NCBI GenBank assembly: GCA_002401295.1
Contig: NVSR01000025.1
Coordinates: 1-17,144, forward strand
From: SAR324 cluster bacterium
Lineage (GTDB): Bacteria; SAR324; XYD2-FULL-50-16
Direction: 5' to 3'
Length of the DNA stretch: 17,144 nt
Below the pieces are notes generated by a model that was not told where the DNA came from, ran no database searches, and saw only the letters and a list, made by a program, of their open reading frames with translations. Below, in pieces: positions 1 to 7,088 of this stretch. Position 1 is the first letter of the stretch. Each line of letters begins with the position of its first letter. Both the position numbers and the translations under genes were made by a program.

Positions 1-40
1 ACTGGCCTATACCCTCAGCCTGTTTAACGCACAACCTTAG

Positions 41-237
41 AGCCCGGAGCTGGCAAGCACTCCGGGGTAAGATGACACAAGGTAACGGAGTAGGGTAAGC
101 ACCTTAGCAATAGCCCGCTAAGTCAGGAACCCCTACCAAGACTGGTCAACACGGCTTATGAGTTGCCCCACAAGCCCCCGGATTTACCCGTGGGGTAGTT
201 GACAAAGTCCCATCAGATAAGCACTTGGTTAACAAGT
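41..237 (+). ncRNA. Structured RNA/IS200-IS605 end, HEARO or omega-RNA-like, no ORF
   Basis: No credible ORF lies here, but the stretch is unusually rich in perfect short stems: 43-49 with 60-66 (7 bp), 90-95 with 131-136 (GTAGGG/CCCTAC) enclosing 103-108 with 117-122 (CTTAGC/GCTAAG), 145-150 with 198-203 (GTCAAC/GTTGAC) and 223-227 with 233-237. Inside the GTCAAC/GTTGAC pair sits hairpin 175-195, CCCCCGG/CCGtGGGG with one bulged T, followed by TAGTTGAC; this is the form of the right-end hairpin of many IS200/IS605 (tnpB or iscB) elements. The arrangement resembles HEARO RNAs, the guide-type RNAs of IscB nucleases, which are often found without their ORF. An ATGA at 249-252 lies just beyond; HEARO elements are reported to sit upstream of ATGA/GTGA. 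The alternative is the 3' end of a tnpB element whose gene lies left of the window. The family assignment is from memory of the pattern, not from an alignment. Confidence 0.5.
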
Positions 238-279
238 ACAGGAAGATTATGATCATTGTTTTAAAATGTATCAGAAGTT

Positions 280-690
280 TCAGAAAGCAATTCTTTGCTG
301 ACTGAGGAATTTGATCAACAGTTCCTCGATTTCCCGACAGCGGACCGGTTTTCCCAAGTAATCATCCATGCCGGCACGCAGACATTTTTCCCGATCACCG
401 CTCAGTGCGTTCGCCGTCAGTGCGATAATTGGAGTATGCTTATCTTTTTTTTCCGCTTGACGAATTTTTTGTGTGGCTTGATAACCATCCAGCTGGGGCA
501 TTTGAATATCCATAAAAATCAGATCATATTCCATTGTATCCAAGCAGAGCAAAGCCTCTTCACCATCATCAGCCAAGTCAACGGAACAGCCCATTTTTTC
601 CAGAAATTCTTTTGTCAGCTCCTGATTGATCAAGTAGTCGTCCACAACCAGAACACGAGCATCAAAACGAGAAGTCGGTTTTCGAAACAT
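280..690 (-). CDS. Stand-alone CheY-like receiver domain protein
   Basis: A 136-residue single-domain response regulator. From the ATG at 690 the receiver motifs are all present: the acidic pair D17/D18 (VLVVDD), phospho-acceptor D61 in FMDIQMPQLDG, T92 in ALTAN and K114 in GKP. I chose this ATG because GGAGG lies 5 to 9 bases upstream; the frame stays open to a TTG at 726 but that start has no ribosome site. The sequence is of the type found at the C-terminus of hybrid histidine kinases rather than chemotaxis CheY (for example the INQELTKEFLEKMG segment), so it may be a detached phosphorelay receiver. There is no output domain. It is transcribed away from the HPP gene, sharing a 253-bp divergent spacer, and no kinase is adjacent on its strand. 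The nearest kinase is the one at 5226, but a partnership is inference. Confidence 0.93.
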   Translation of the reverse strand: MFRKPTSRFDARVLVVDDYLINQELTKEFLEKMGCSVDLADDGEEALLCLDTMEYDLIFMDIQMPQLDGYQATQKIRQAEKKDKHTPIIALTANALSGDREKCLRAGMDDYLGKPVRCREIEELLIKFLSQQRIAF

Positions 691-943
691 CCTGCCTCCA
701 TTGATTTGAAATTTTGGTACTAGCAACGCAGCATTAATTCTGCAAAGACCAAGCCTTTTGGGAATGAGTTGCTACAGTGCTTTTGAGGGGATAAAAATTG
801 GTGGGAGCTATCAAAAAATACAGAAACAATATGGGTTTTAAACTAGAGTTCTCACGTTCATGAGTAAGATCGTAATATTATCAATAATCCTCTGATTAAC
901 TCCTATGTGTCAGTGGAAAAGAACAGTCTTTTAAAGAGTAAAA

Positions 944-1504
944 ATGAAGAAAGATGGACGCTCCAAATATAGTTATTTCTCCAAAATGAAAGGAACAACT
1001 AAAAGCCCCCCCAGGGTTAACCTTTCTGAAATCGCTTGGTCATGGGTTGGAGGTTTTCTGGGCATCATCACCGTATCCTATATTAATTACAATATTTTAG
1101 AAGGAACGGATCTGATCCTAATGATTGGATCTTTTGGGGCATCGGCAGTGCTAATATACGGGGCAATCAAAAGTCCATTAGCTCAACCAAGAAATCTGAT
1201 TGGCGGGCATGTTATTTCTGCAATTATTGGGGTCACCTGTTATCAGATATTCCCTGATCAAGTAGCCCTGGCCTCCTCTCTAGCGGTTGCCACAGCAATT
1301 GCCATGATGCATGCCACAAAAACACTACATCCTCCAGGTGGCGCGACCTCACTAATCGCCGTGATTGGCAGCACTAAAATCCATAGTTTAGGCTATTTAT
1401 ACGCACTTATGCCAGTCGGGCTAGGTGCTCTGGTCATGTTGATCGTGGCACTCCTGGTCAACAACATCCCCAAAAGCCGCCGCTACCCCGAGTATTGGCT
1501 ATAA
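944..1504 (+). CDS. HPP family integral membrane protein
   Basis: A 186-residue polytopic membrane protein. After a basic, hydrophilic N-terminus of about 25 residues come hydrophobic segments near residues 33-48, 57-75, 85-103, 106-124 and 150-173. The family signature HPPGGATSL lies at 129-137, and a second typical stretch, SPLAQPRNLIGGHV, at 77-90, so the HPP family (PF04982) fits well, and the length is normal for single-domain members. Cyanobacterial and chloroplast members have been linked to nitrite transport; most bacterial ones have no proven substrate, and nothing nearby (no nitrite reductase or N-assimilation gene) supports nitrite here. The ATG at 944 has only a weak purine-rich ribosome site. 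The gene appears monocistronic; the stem at 1559-1578 (ACACAAA/TTTGTGT) could help end transcription but has no following T-run. Confidence 0.92.
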   Translation: MKKDGRSKYSYFSKMKGTTKSPPRVNLSEIAWSWVGGFLGIITVSYINYNILEGTDLILMIGSFGASAVLIYGAIKSPLAQPRNLIGGHVISAIIGVTCYQIFPDQVALASSLAVATAIAMMHATKTLHPPGGATSLIAVIGSTKIHSLGYLYALMPVGLGALVMLIVALLVNNIPKSRRYPEYWL

Positions 1505-1558
1505 TTTTACAGGATGCTAAAGCCGACCTACCCAACAATCACAAATATCTGTTTTATA

Positions 1559-1853
1559 ACACAAAACCCTCTTTGTGTAGGATGGGTAAAGCTTGCGTGC
1601 CCATCTTTTGTAGGATGCCGCAAAGGCTCTGCCGTGCCCATCGCTGACAGGAATCGATCAACAAATAAATAAATCAAAAACAATAAGGAACAGCTCTACA
1701 TTACACACAATTGAAATGAGGAACAACGACATGCATCTGTTATAATTAAGAAAAAAGACAACAATTATTCTACCCCCTTCTTTCATGATGAAAACATCAA
1801 TCATTCAATTCCTGTCAACGATGGGCACGGCGGAGCCTTTGCGCCATCCTACA
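1559..1853. repeat. REPIN/MITE-like inverted repeat cluster
   Basis: Arms 1609-1654 and 1808-1853 are reverse complements over 46 bp with only three mismatches. They begin TGTAGGATG and enclose about 150 bp of AT-rich DNA without an ORF. Each arm also folds on itself (GATGG at one side, CCATC at the other, GC-rich between), the shape of a REP palindrome, so the pair in inverted orientation looks like a REPIN. A third, related unit at 1578-1605 (GATGGG...CCCATC, similar GTAGGATGGG opening) lies in tandem just before the left arm, and a small stem 1559-1565/1572-1578 precedes it. No transposase is present and no target duplication is clear. It fills the gap between the HPP gene and the convergent chemoreceptor gene, whose stop codon lies 22 bp beyond the right arm, and may serve as a bidirectional transcription barrier. 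Confidence 0.8.
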
Positions 1854-1875
1854 TGGTTGGTTGACGGGGTGGCGT

Positions 1876-3459
1876 CTAGACTTCGAAGCTATGGGTCTTT
1901 TCTAATAGGCCTTGGGCCAAGAGGCTGAGGTCATCGGTAGTACGGTCTGATTCCTCAATAGATGAGGATAATTCCCGGATACCCGTAGCATTTTCTTCAC
2001 TCAGTCCAGAAATTTCATCGACAGCTTGAGAGATCTCACGCAATCCAGCCTCCTGCTGGGTTACTTCTGAAGAGAGGGATGCCAGTTCTTGAGAAATCCC
2101 CTGAACCTCCCGAATGATCTCCCGAAATGCATTTTCTGTATTGACTACCACTTGGGTTCCTTCCTGGACTACGGCAGTGCTTTCCTCTAGTAAGGCTGAA
2201 ATCAGTCTTACGGAATGGCCACTTTTTTCCGCCAAGTTTCTAACCTCATCTGCAACAACGGCAAAGCCCTTACCACTCTCCCCGGCTTTGGCAGCTTCAA
2301 TCGCCGCATTCAAGGAAAGAAGGTTAGTTTGGTTCGCAATTTCCGTGATTACCATGATCGCTTTTGAAATCTTTTGACTGCTGCTTTCAATCTTAGCCAT
2401 AGTTTCACTCGTCTTGCGTACCACAGCCGTCCCTTTCGTTGCGGAGATTTCAGAGTTTTCTGCTCGGCTTCTAATTGCTTTGATTTTATTAAAAGTACTC
2501 TCCATTGAGTTAACCAATTCCGCAACAGTCCCGGAACTTTGCTGCAAAGCACTCGCTTCATTAGTGATCGATTCGGAGATATCCTCCGAGGTTTTCTTCA
2601 TTTCTGCCATACTGGCAGCTAGTTCTTGAGAGCCTGTGGAGAGATCTGTGGCTCCCAATTGAATTTCTTGAACAACCTTCTGGATAGATTCGGCAACTCT
2701 GTTGAAATTTCTAGCCATTTCCCCAATTTCATCTTGACCTGTCAGAGTGGCTCTAGTGGTCAATTTTTTATCAGCGAGTTGCTGAAACTTATCATTGAGC
2801 TGCTGAACAGGCTTGCTGAACATTTTTGCCAATACCATTGAGGTCAGGATAGCAATCAGGATCATCAGCAAGAGCAACCCTACCTGCATTTGCATAGTAG
2901 ATTTAGCCTGTTCCTGGATCACCACCGATTTTTTCTTATTTTCAGCTACAATCCCAGCAACCAGTTGATCTAATAGTTTGGTAGGTTGCCGATCTTTTCC
3001 ACGCACTTGACGGTCAGCCCGCTGAGAGACTTTTTCTCCTCCCTCAAGGTAAGTCTGATAAGCCTTCATATATTCTTTCTGCAGCTCTTGATGGGCCAGC
3101 ATAAATTTGTCTAAAATCCTGCGGTTCTCCGTGGAGATACTTTCTTTCCTCAGGAGAGCCACTTTTTTATGCACTCTCTCATAAGTTGCTAAAAATCGCT
3201 GGTTATACTTCTGCAGATCCTTGGCATTTTCTCCCCTTAGTAGGATATTTTTCCACTCCTGAACTTGTTTTTTGAATTCAACTTCCGTTGTGAGAGCTAA
3301 ATTCACCTGATATTGAGCGCTGGCTGTTAACAGTGAGTATCGCTCACTGAGTCCCCTTAACTGAACTACACTATAAGCACCTGAAATCACTAAAAGTATC
3401 ACTAAAAACAGGAAGCCAATCATTAACTTCCAAAAAATTGTAATTCGCATATTAACCAT
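1876..3459 (-). CDS. Methyl-accepting chemotaxis protein (transmembrane chemoreceptor)
   Basis: A full-length transmembrane chemoreceptor of about 527 residues. Counting from the ATG at 3459: TM1 about 9-29, a helical periplasmic sensor about 31-188, TM2 about 191-213, HAMP about 214-266 (with DEIGEMARNFN), then the coiled-coil signalling domain to about 521. The highly conserved hairpin tip that binds CheA/CheW is intact (QTNLLSLNAAIEAAKAG and GKGFAVVADEVRNLAEKSG). The sensor carries FKKQVQEWKNILLRG near 63-77, a motif I know from four-helix-bundle MCP ligand domains. No C-terminal NWETF-type tether is present, so it is probably not a CheR/CheB-tethering receptor. No che genes are in the window, so it must feed a pathway elsewhere. 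The start is uncertain: TTG 3471, ATG 3459 and ATG 3450 all lack a clear ribosome site. It is divergent from the binding-protein operon at 3902, which may supply its ligand-bound partner (inference). Confidence 0.95.
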   Translation of the reverse strand: MVNMRITIFWKLMIGFLFLVILLVISGAYSVVQLRGLSERYSLLTASAQYQVNLALTTEVEFKKQVQEWKNILLRGENAKDLQKYNQRFLATYERVHKKVALLRKESISTENRRILDKFMLAHQELQKEYMKAYQTYLEGGEKVSQRADRQVRGKDRQPTKLLDQLVAGIVAENKKKSVVIQEQAKSTMQMQVGLLLLMILIAILTSMVLAKMFSKPVQQLNDKFQQLADKKLTTRATLTGQDEIGEMARNFNRVAESIQKVVQEIQLGATDLSTGSQELAASMAEMKKTSEDISESITNEASALQQSSGTVAELVNSMESTFNKIKAIRSRAENSEISATKGTAVVRKTSETMAKIESSSQKISKAIMVITEIANQTNLLSLNAAIEAAKAGESGKGFAVVADEVRNLAEKSGHSVRLISALLEESTAVVQEGTQVVVNTENAFREIIREVQGISQELASLSSEVTQQEAGLREISQAVDEISGLSEENATGIRELSSSIEESDRTTDDLSLLAQGLLEKTHSFEV

Positions 3460-3901
3460 AAAAATCAACAATATCTAATCAACAAAATAGCTGTAGTAAA
3501 AACAAAGGGCTCATTTTAACCTTGCAGTCCACAGTATTCCGTAATTATGTACACCATTAAAATTATATTTCAAAAGCCCCTACCTTTTTTTGTGAATGCC
3601 TGGAAACTGGCACAAAATAGAACACAAATTCTAGCTCTCAGAGCCTAAAAAAATCAGAGTAAAGTTCACTTCTCAAGAGATTATTTTCCAAAAAGGTATA
3701 AATAGTTTTAAAATGAAACATAAGTTATAATTTTAAACAAGATAACCCCCAGGCTTGAATAAACCATAGGATTAATCTATTATAATTAACTGATTTATTT
3801 AGAAAAATAATTAATCCTCAGCTTGGTATTTTTCTTGAAATAGAGAACAAGCAGCTTTGTGAATAGAATCAATTATCCCCAATGCAGATATAAGGACTTT
3901 T
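3460..3901. other. AT-rich divergent intergenic region
   Basis: This spacer of about 440 bp separates the divergently transcribed chemoreceptor and binding-protein genes. It is AT-rich, has no ORF with a ribosome site, and probably holds promoters for both. The one candidate I can describe in detail is the element at 3755-3817. A sigma-54-like string occurs near 3824-3840 (TTGGTA...TTGA), but the -12 GC is missing, so I do not call it. Confidence 0.6.
3755..3817 (+). promoter_or_regulatory. Putative promoter with flanking inverted repeat for the sensory operon
   Basis: TTGAAT at 3755-3760 and TATTAT at 3778-3783 are separated by 17 bp, a reasonable sigma-70-type pair; an overlapping TATAAT sits at 3781-3786. 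The same stretch is bracketed by an 8-bp inverted repeat, GGATTAAT at 3769-3776 and ATTAATCC at 3810-3817, which would place a regulator across the -10 and start point. It lies about 100 bp upstream of the binding-protein start, leaving a long leader. In so AT-rich a region, chance matches are likely. Confidence 0.3.
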
Positions 3902-5197
3902 ATGGCGCTCAGATTTCGTTTTCCTTGCCTTACAGTGCTTAGTTTTTTTTTCCTGCTTCAAGTGTTGGAAGCCTGCCCCATCAAAATTGGGTTAGTGGCG
4001 GACCTCACTCGTAGATCAGGAGAGGGCATCAAGAATGGTTTACTCATCGGGATTGAAGAGATGAACCGGCAAGGCAGAACTTTGGGCTGCAAATTACAAC
4101 TTGAAGTGAGGGATGACGAAGGCATGCCCGATAGAGCCATTGATTTTGTACAGGAATTAGCCGAGGACGAGCAAGTTAGCGCTGTTTTTGGGGGATTACT
4201 GACACCCGTTATGATGCATGTCAACAAACAATTGATCACCCCCGGCATCGTGCAAATTCCTTATTTTAGTGTGTGGGCCGCAGGAACTCCTGTGGTGAAT
4301 ACCCAGTGGAGTTACCGTCTATCCCTATATGATTCCAGCGCGGGAGGTTTTTTGGTCAAACAAGTAGTGGCGGCTAATTTTAAGAAAGTCGCTTTACTGC
4401 TGTTAGATGGTCCCTGGGGATGGAGCAATCATCGAGTGATCACCAAGGCACTCAAAAAAAGAGGCTTGGTCAGCTTATCCATAGACCCCACAAATGGGGA
4501 CCAGCAAAAAGATCGACAATGGATGAATCCAAAATCACAATGGTATCCCCGTAATACAGATAAGGCTTTGTTTTATCAAAAGCTTTCTTCTTTCATTGAG
4601 GCTGGGGCAGAAGCTATTCTCTTCGTAGGTAACGAGCCGGAGGGGGTTAATATGGCAAAAGCAATGGCTCAACTGGCAAAACAAGGCAAAGGGGCTCCCA
4701 TTTTTTCCCATTGGGGAATCACCGGGGACCGCTTCCCGGAGAGAGTGGGAAAGGAAGATATGAAGCTCGTAGATATTCGCTTCATCCAAACTCAATTATT
4801 CACACCGCAACGTAAGAGCAATCCTCGTGTACGAGAAGTGATGAGTGTGGCACAGAGTCTTTTTCCCTCATTACAGGGAATGACGCTGAAACAACTCACC
4901 GAATATTTTGACAGTCGTGCTCCTAGTGGGACAATTCATGCTGTTGATGCTATTAGAATCCTGACCATCGCCATCAAGCAGGCCGGTAACCTAAATCGGA
5001 AAAACATTCGCAATGCCCTGAATCATATCAGGACTCCCGTGGAGGGCGGCTTAGTCAAGCCGGTATATTACCGTCCCTTCAACCCCGACCTGCCTCTGGG
5101 ACGGGATGCATTACGGGGAACTCGATTTCTACTAGCCAGTTATTATAAGGCCCCTGGTGATCCCAAAGCAGGTTGGGTAATTCGCCCGGTCCACTAG
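3902..5197 (+). CDS. Type I periplasmic substrate-binding protein (LivJ/Peripla_BP_6-like)
   Basis: A 431-residue exported solute-binding protein. Residues 1-24 form a signal peptide (basic start, hydrophobic TVLSFFFLLQ, ending near LEA-C). The mature part opens IKIGLVADLTRRSGEGIKNG and continues with LGCKLQLEVRDDEGMP, the beta1-alpha1 and DDxxxP pattern of the LivJ/UrtA branched-chain amino acid or amide-binding class; VFGGLLTPV and QIPYFSVWAAGTPVV are the next family landmarks, and the cross-over to domain 2 is near KKVALLLLDGPWG (161-173). Length is slightly above the usual 370-400. The ATG at 3902 follows AAGGA at good spacing. No ABC permease or ATPase follows; instead a membrane histidine kinase begins 28 bp downstream, so the protein most likely presents a ligand to that kinase as the first part of a three-component sensor. 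The ligand cannot be read from the sequence. Confidence 0.93.
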   Translation: MALRFRFPCLTVLSFFFLLQVLEACPIKIGLVADLTRRSGEGIKNGLLIGIEEMNRQGRTLGCKLQLEVRDDEGMPDRAIDFVQELAEDEQVSAVFGGLLTPVMMHVNKQLITPGIVQIPYFSVWAAGTPVVNTQWSYRLSLYDSSAGGFLVKQVVAANFKKVALLLLDGPWGWSNHRVITKALKKRGLVSLSIDPTNGDQQKDRQWMNPKSQWYPRNTDKALFYQKLSSFIEAGAEAILFVGNEPEGVNMAKAMAQLAKQGKGAPIFSHWGITGDRFPERVGKEDMKLVDIRFIQTQLFTPQRKSNPRVREVMSVAQSLFPSLQGMTLKQLTEYFDSRAPSGTIHAVDAIRILTIAIKQAGNLNRKNIRNALNHIRTPVEGGLVKPVYYRPFNPDLPLGRDALRGTRFLLASYYKAPGDPKAGWVIRPVH

Positions 5198-5225
5198 ATT
5201 TTTGTACCCGATAAAGGAGTGTGTT

Positions 5226-7088
5226 ATGAAATCTCATCTCAGCATCCTGGTCATCATCAGTATTGGAATTTTTTTCTTTTCCATCATGGAAGGTGGGACT
5301 TACTATCTCATTTCATCTCACATCCTGGAGAAGGAACTACGTACGGGGCAATACAAAGAATATAATACCAAGGTGAAGCGCATCAAAGAAGTGATTACCA
5401 ACAGGATGCTTTTACTGGATGAAAGCATGCGGGAGCAAGTGAAAGAGTATATTCTCGTTAATAGTTTGGTGGATATGAATACCAGGCGTCAGTTTCTCAC
5501 CAATGCCGTGAATGAGATCAAAATCCCTCGCTTTGAACATGTTGATATTAGTTATCACAAATATAATTTTAAGTTGCTGCGAGCCAATACGAAGGATTGG
5601 GAGAAAAGAAACGGGGATTTGTTTCAAGGCAAACTTTCCCCTCAAAACATGGTGCTCCACATCAAAGAAAAAAAAGTTCTGAAGCACTTCGTGGGCACTA
5701 AGGAAATCTTTGCTATGCCTATTATTTATAATGGCAGAGGGCAAGGTATGCTGGTTGCCATTGCTGATTGGCAGCCCCTCTGGCAGGAGCTTTTCGCGGA
5801 ACTCGAAATTGCTCTTTGCCTTCTTTATGAGGGCAAACCTATCGCCTTTACAGGAGATATAGAGGCAATGGGACAACTCATTGAATCGGAAATTGATATT
5901 TTTCCCGGCTTAGAGCTCAAAGCGAAGGTATTGGAAAGCAAGGTTCAAGAAACGGTCTTTAGTGTCCAAAAACAGATCATCATGGCAAACTTATTAGCTT
6001 TCCTAGTCCTACTGTGTATCGGCATCCTGTTCACCAAGTGGCTGACTGGCCCCCTTATCCAGCTACAAAAGGCAGTTTCCAAAATCCGACAGGGAGAGGA
6101 TGTGGACAGTCTTCCTTTGCAGCAAGGCAGTAAAGAAGTAGTGCATCTGGCACAGACTTTCAAAGAGATGATGCGACGACTCAATCAAACCTATCACGAG
6201 CTGGAGGAAGAAAAGGAAAAACGAGTTCAACAAGCATATCTGTCTGGAATCGCGGAAAATGCCATTGGTATCTTACATAATATCGGCAATGGAATCACTC
6301 CCATGGTGGTAAGTGTGGCGGAATTTCGTCAACTCACGAACCTGCGGCGTCTGAGTACTTATTTTGGGAAGTTACAACAAACACTGTCCACCCATCAAGA
6401 TAGTAAAGACTTGGGCATCTACCTGGCGGAAGATCCCAAAGGCACGCAGATGTTGGACTTTTTTATCAAGCTAAACGCACAACTGGGAGACTCTATTCAG
6501 GAATTGGATGATACCGCAGCTGGCATTGATGAACAGTTGAAACACATTGCGGGCATCATTCGCTTGCAGCAAAAATATGCCAACTTTAAGGCAGAAGCAG
6601 AGACCGTTTATATTGGTACCGTGATGGCGGATGTGCTCAAGATGACTAGAGACATGCTCAACAAACGAGGCATTGCCGTCATTCAGCATATTCCCCGCAA
6701 TCTCCCCCCCATGAGAACGGATAAAAACAAACTGGTTCAAGTCATGCAGAATCTGGTGAAAAATACGATTGAAAGCATTGACGAGCAATGGAAATTAACC
6801 CCCAGCATGCACAAAAAAATAGAAATCGGCGTGGTTTATGAGGAAAATATGATCAAAGTATCCATCCAGGACAATGGCATCGGTGTCACCAAGGAAACAG
6901 CCATGAACGCATTCAACTTTGGCTTCTCGACCAAGGAGAATGGTTCCGGTTTTGGCCTCCATGATTGTGCCAATTTCATTAAGGCTCAAAATGGTGAAAT
7001 CTCTTTGGAGCCCGGGGAGCAGCAAGGAGCAGTGCTTCGATTTTCTTTACCTGTACAAGCCCAAGTGGAGAGTATCAGTCATGGCTAG
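5226..7088 (+). CDS. Membrane sensor histidine kinase with HNIGN-type H-box
   Basis: A 620-residue sensor kinase. TM1 spans about 6-30, then an extracytoplasmic region about 31-250 that looks like a CACHE-type fold (FAMPIIYNGRGQGMLVAIADW at 162-182), TM2 about 251-270, HAMP about 271-325, a coiled coil (YHELEEEKEKRVQQAY), and the phospho-acceptor box GILHNIGNGITP with H351. The ATPase domain has an N-box (DKNKLVQVMQNLVKNTIESI, 499-518), G1 (DNGIGV, 549-554), an F-box (FGFSTKENG, 565-573) and G2 (GSGFGLH, 573-579), so it should be an active kinase. The start is the ATG at 5226, preceded by AAGGAG at 5213-5218; the frame opens at TTG 5202 but that lacks a site. It lies 28 bp after the binding-protein gene and overlaps the next gene by 8 bp, so the three are one operon and probably one signalling chain. 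Confidence 0.95.
   Translation: MKSHLSILVIISIGIFFFSIMEGGTYYLISSHILEKELRTGQYKEYNTKVKRIKEVITNRMLLLDESMREQVKEYILVNSLVDMNTRRQFLTNAVNEIKIPRFEHVDISYHKYNFKLLRANTKDWEKRNGDLFQGKLSPQNMVLHIKEKKVLKHFVGTKEIFAMPIIYNGRGQGMLVAIADWQPLWQELFAELEIALCLLYEGKPIAFTGDIEAMGQLIESEIDIFPGLELKAKVLESKVQETVFSVQKQIIMANLLAFLVLLCIGILFTKWLTGPLIQLQKAVSKIRQGEDVDSLPLQQGSKEVVHLAQTFKEMMRRLNQTYHELEEEKEKRVQQAYLSGIAENAIGILHNIGNGITPMVVSVAEFRQLTNLRRLSTYFGKLQQTLSTHQDSKDLGIYLAEDPKGTQMLDFFIKLNAQLGDSIQELDDTAAGIDEQLKHIAGIIRLQQKYANFKAEAETVYIGTVMADVLKMTRDMLNKRGIAVIQHIPRNLPPMRTDKNKLVQVMQNLVKNTIESIDEQWKLTPSMHKKIEIGVVYEENMIKVSIQDNGIGVTKETAMNAFNFGFSTKENGSGFGLHDCANFIKAQNGEISLEPGEQQGAVLRFSLPVQAQVESISHG

Noticed and set aside
295..723. A long + strand ORF opposite the receiver gene
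   Set aside because: The - strand frame has all receiver motifs and a good ribosome site; the + frame shows no family pattern.
721..774. TAGCAAC/GTTGCTA inverted repeat upstream of the receiver gene
   Set aside because: Seven-base arms 40 bp apart without further structure could be chance.
3824..3840. Sigma-54-like TTGGTA...TTGA
   Set aside because: The -12 GC is not conserved, so it does not meet the core consensus in an AT-rich region.
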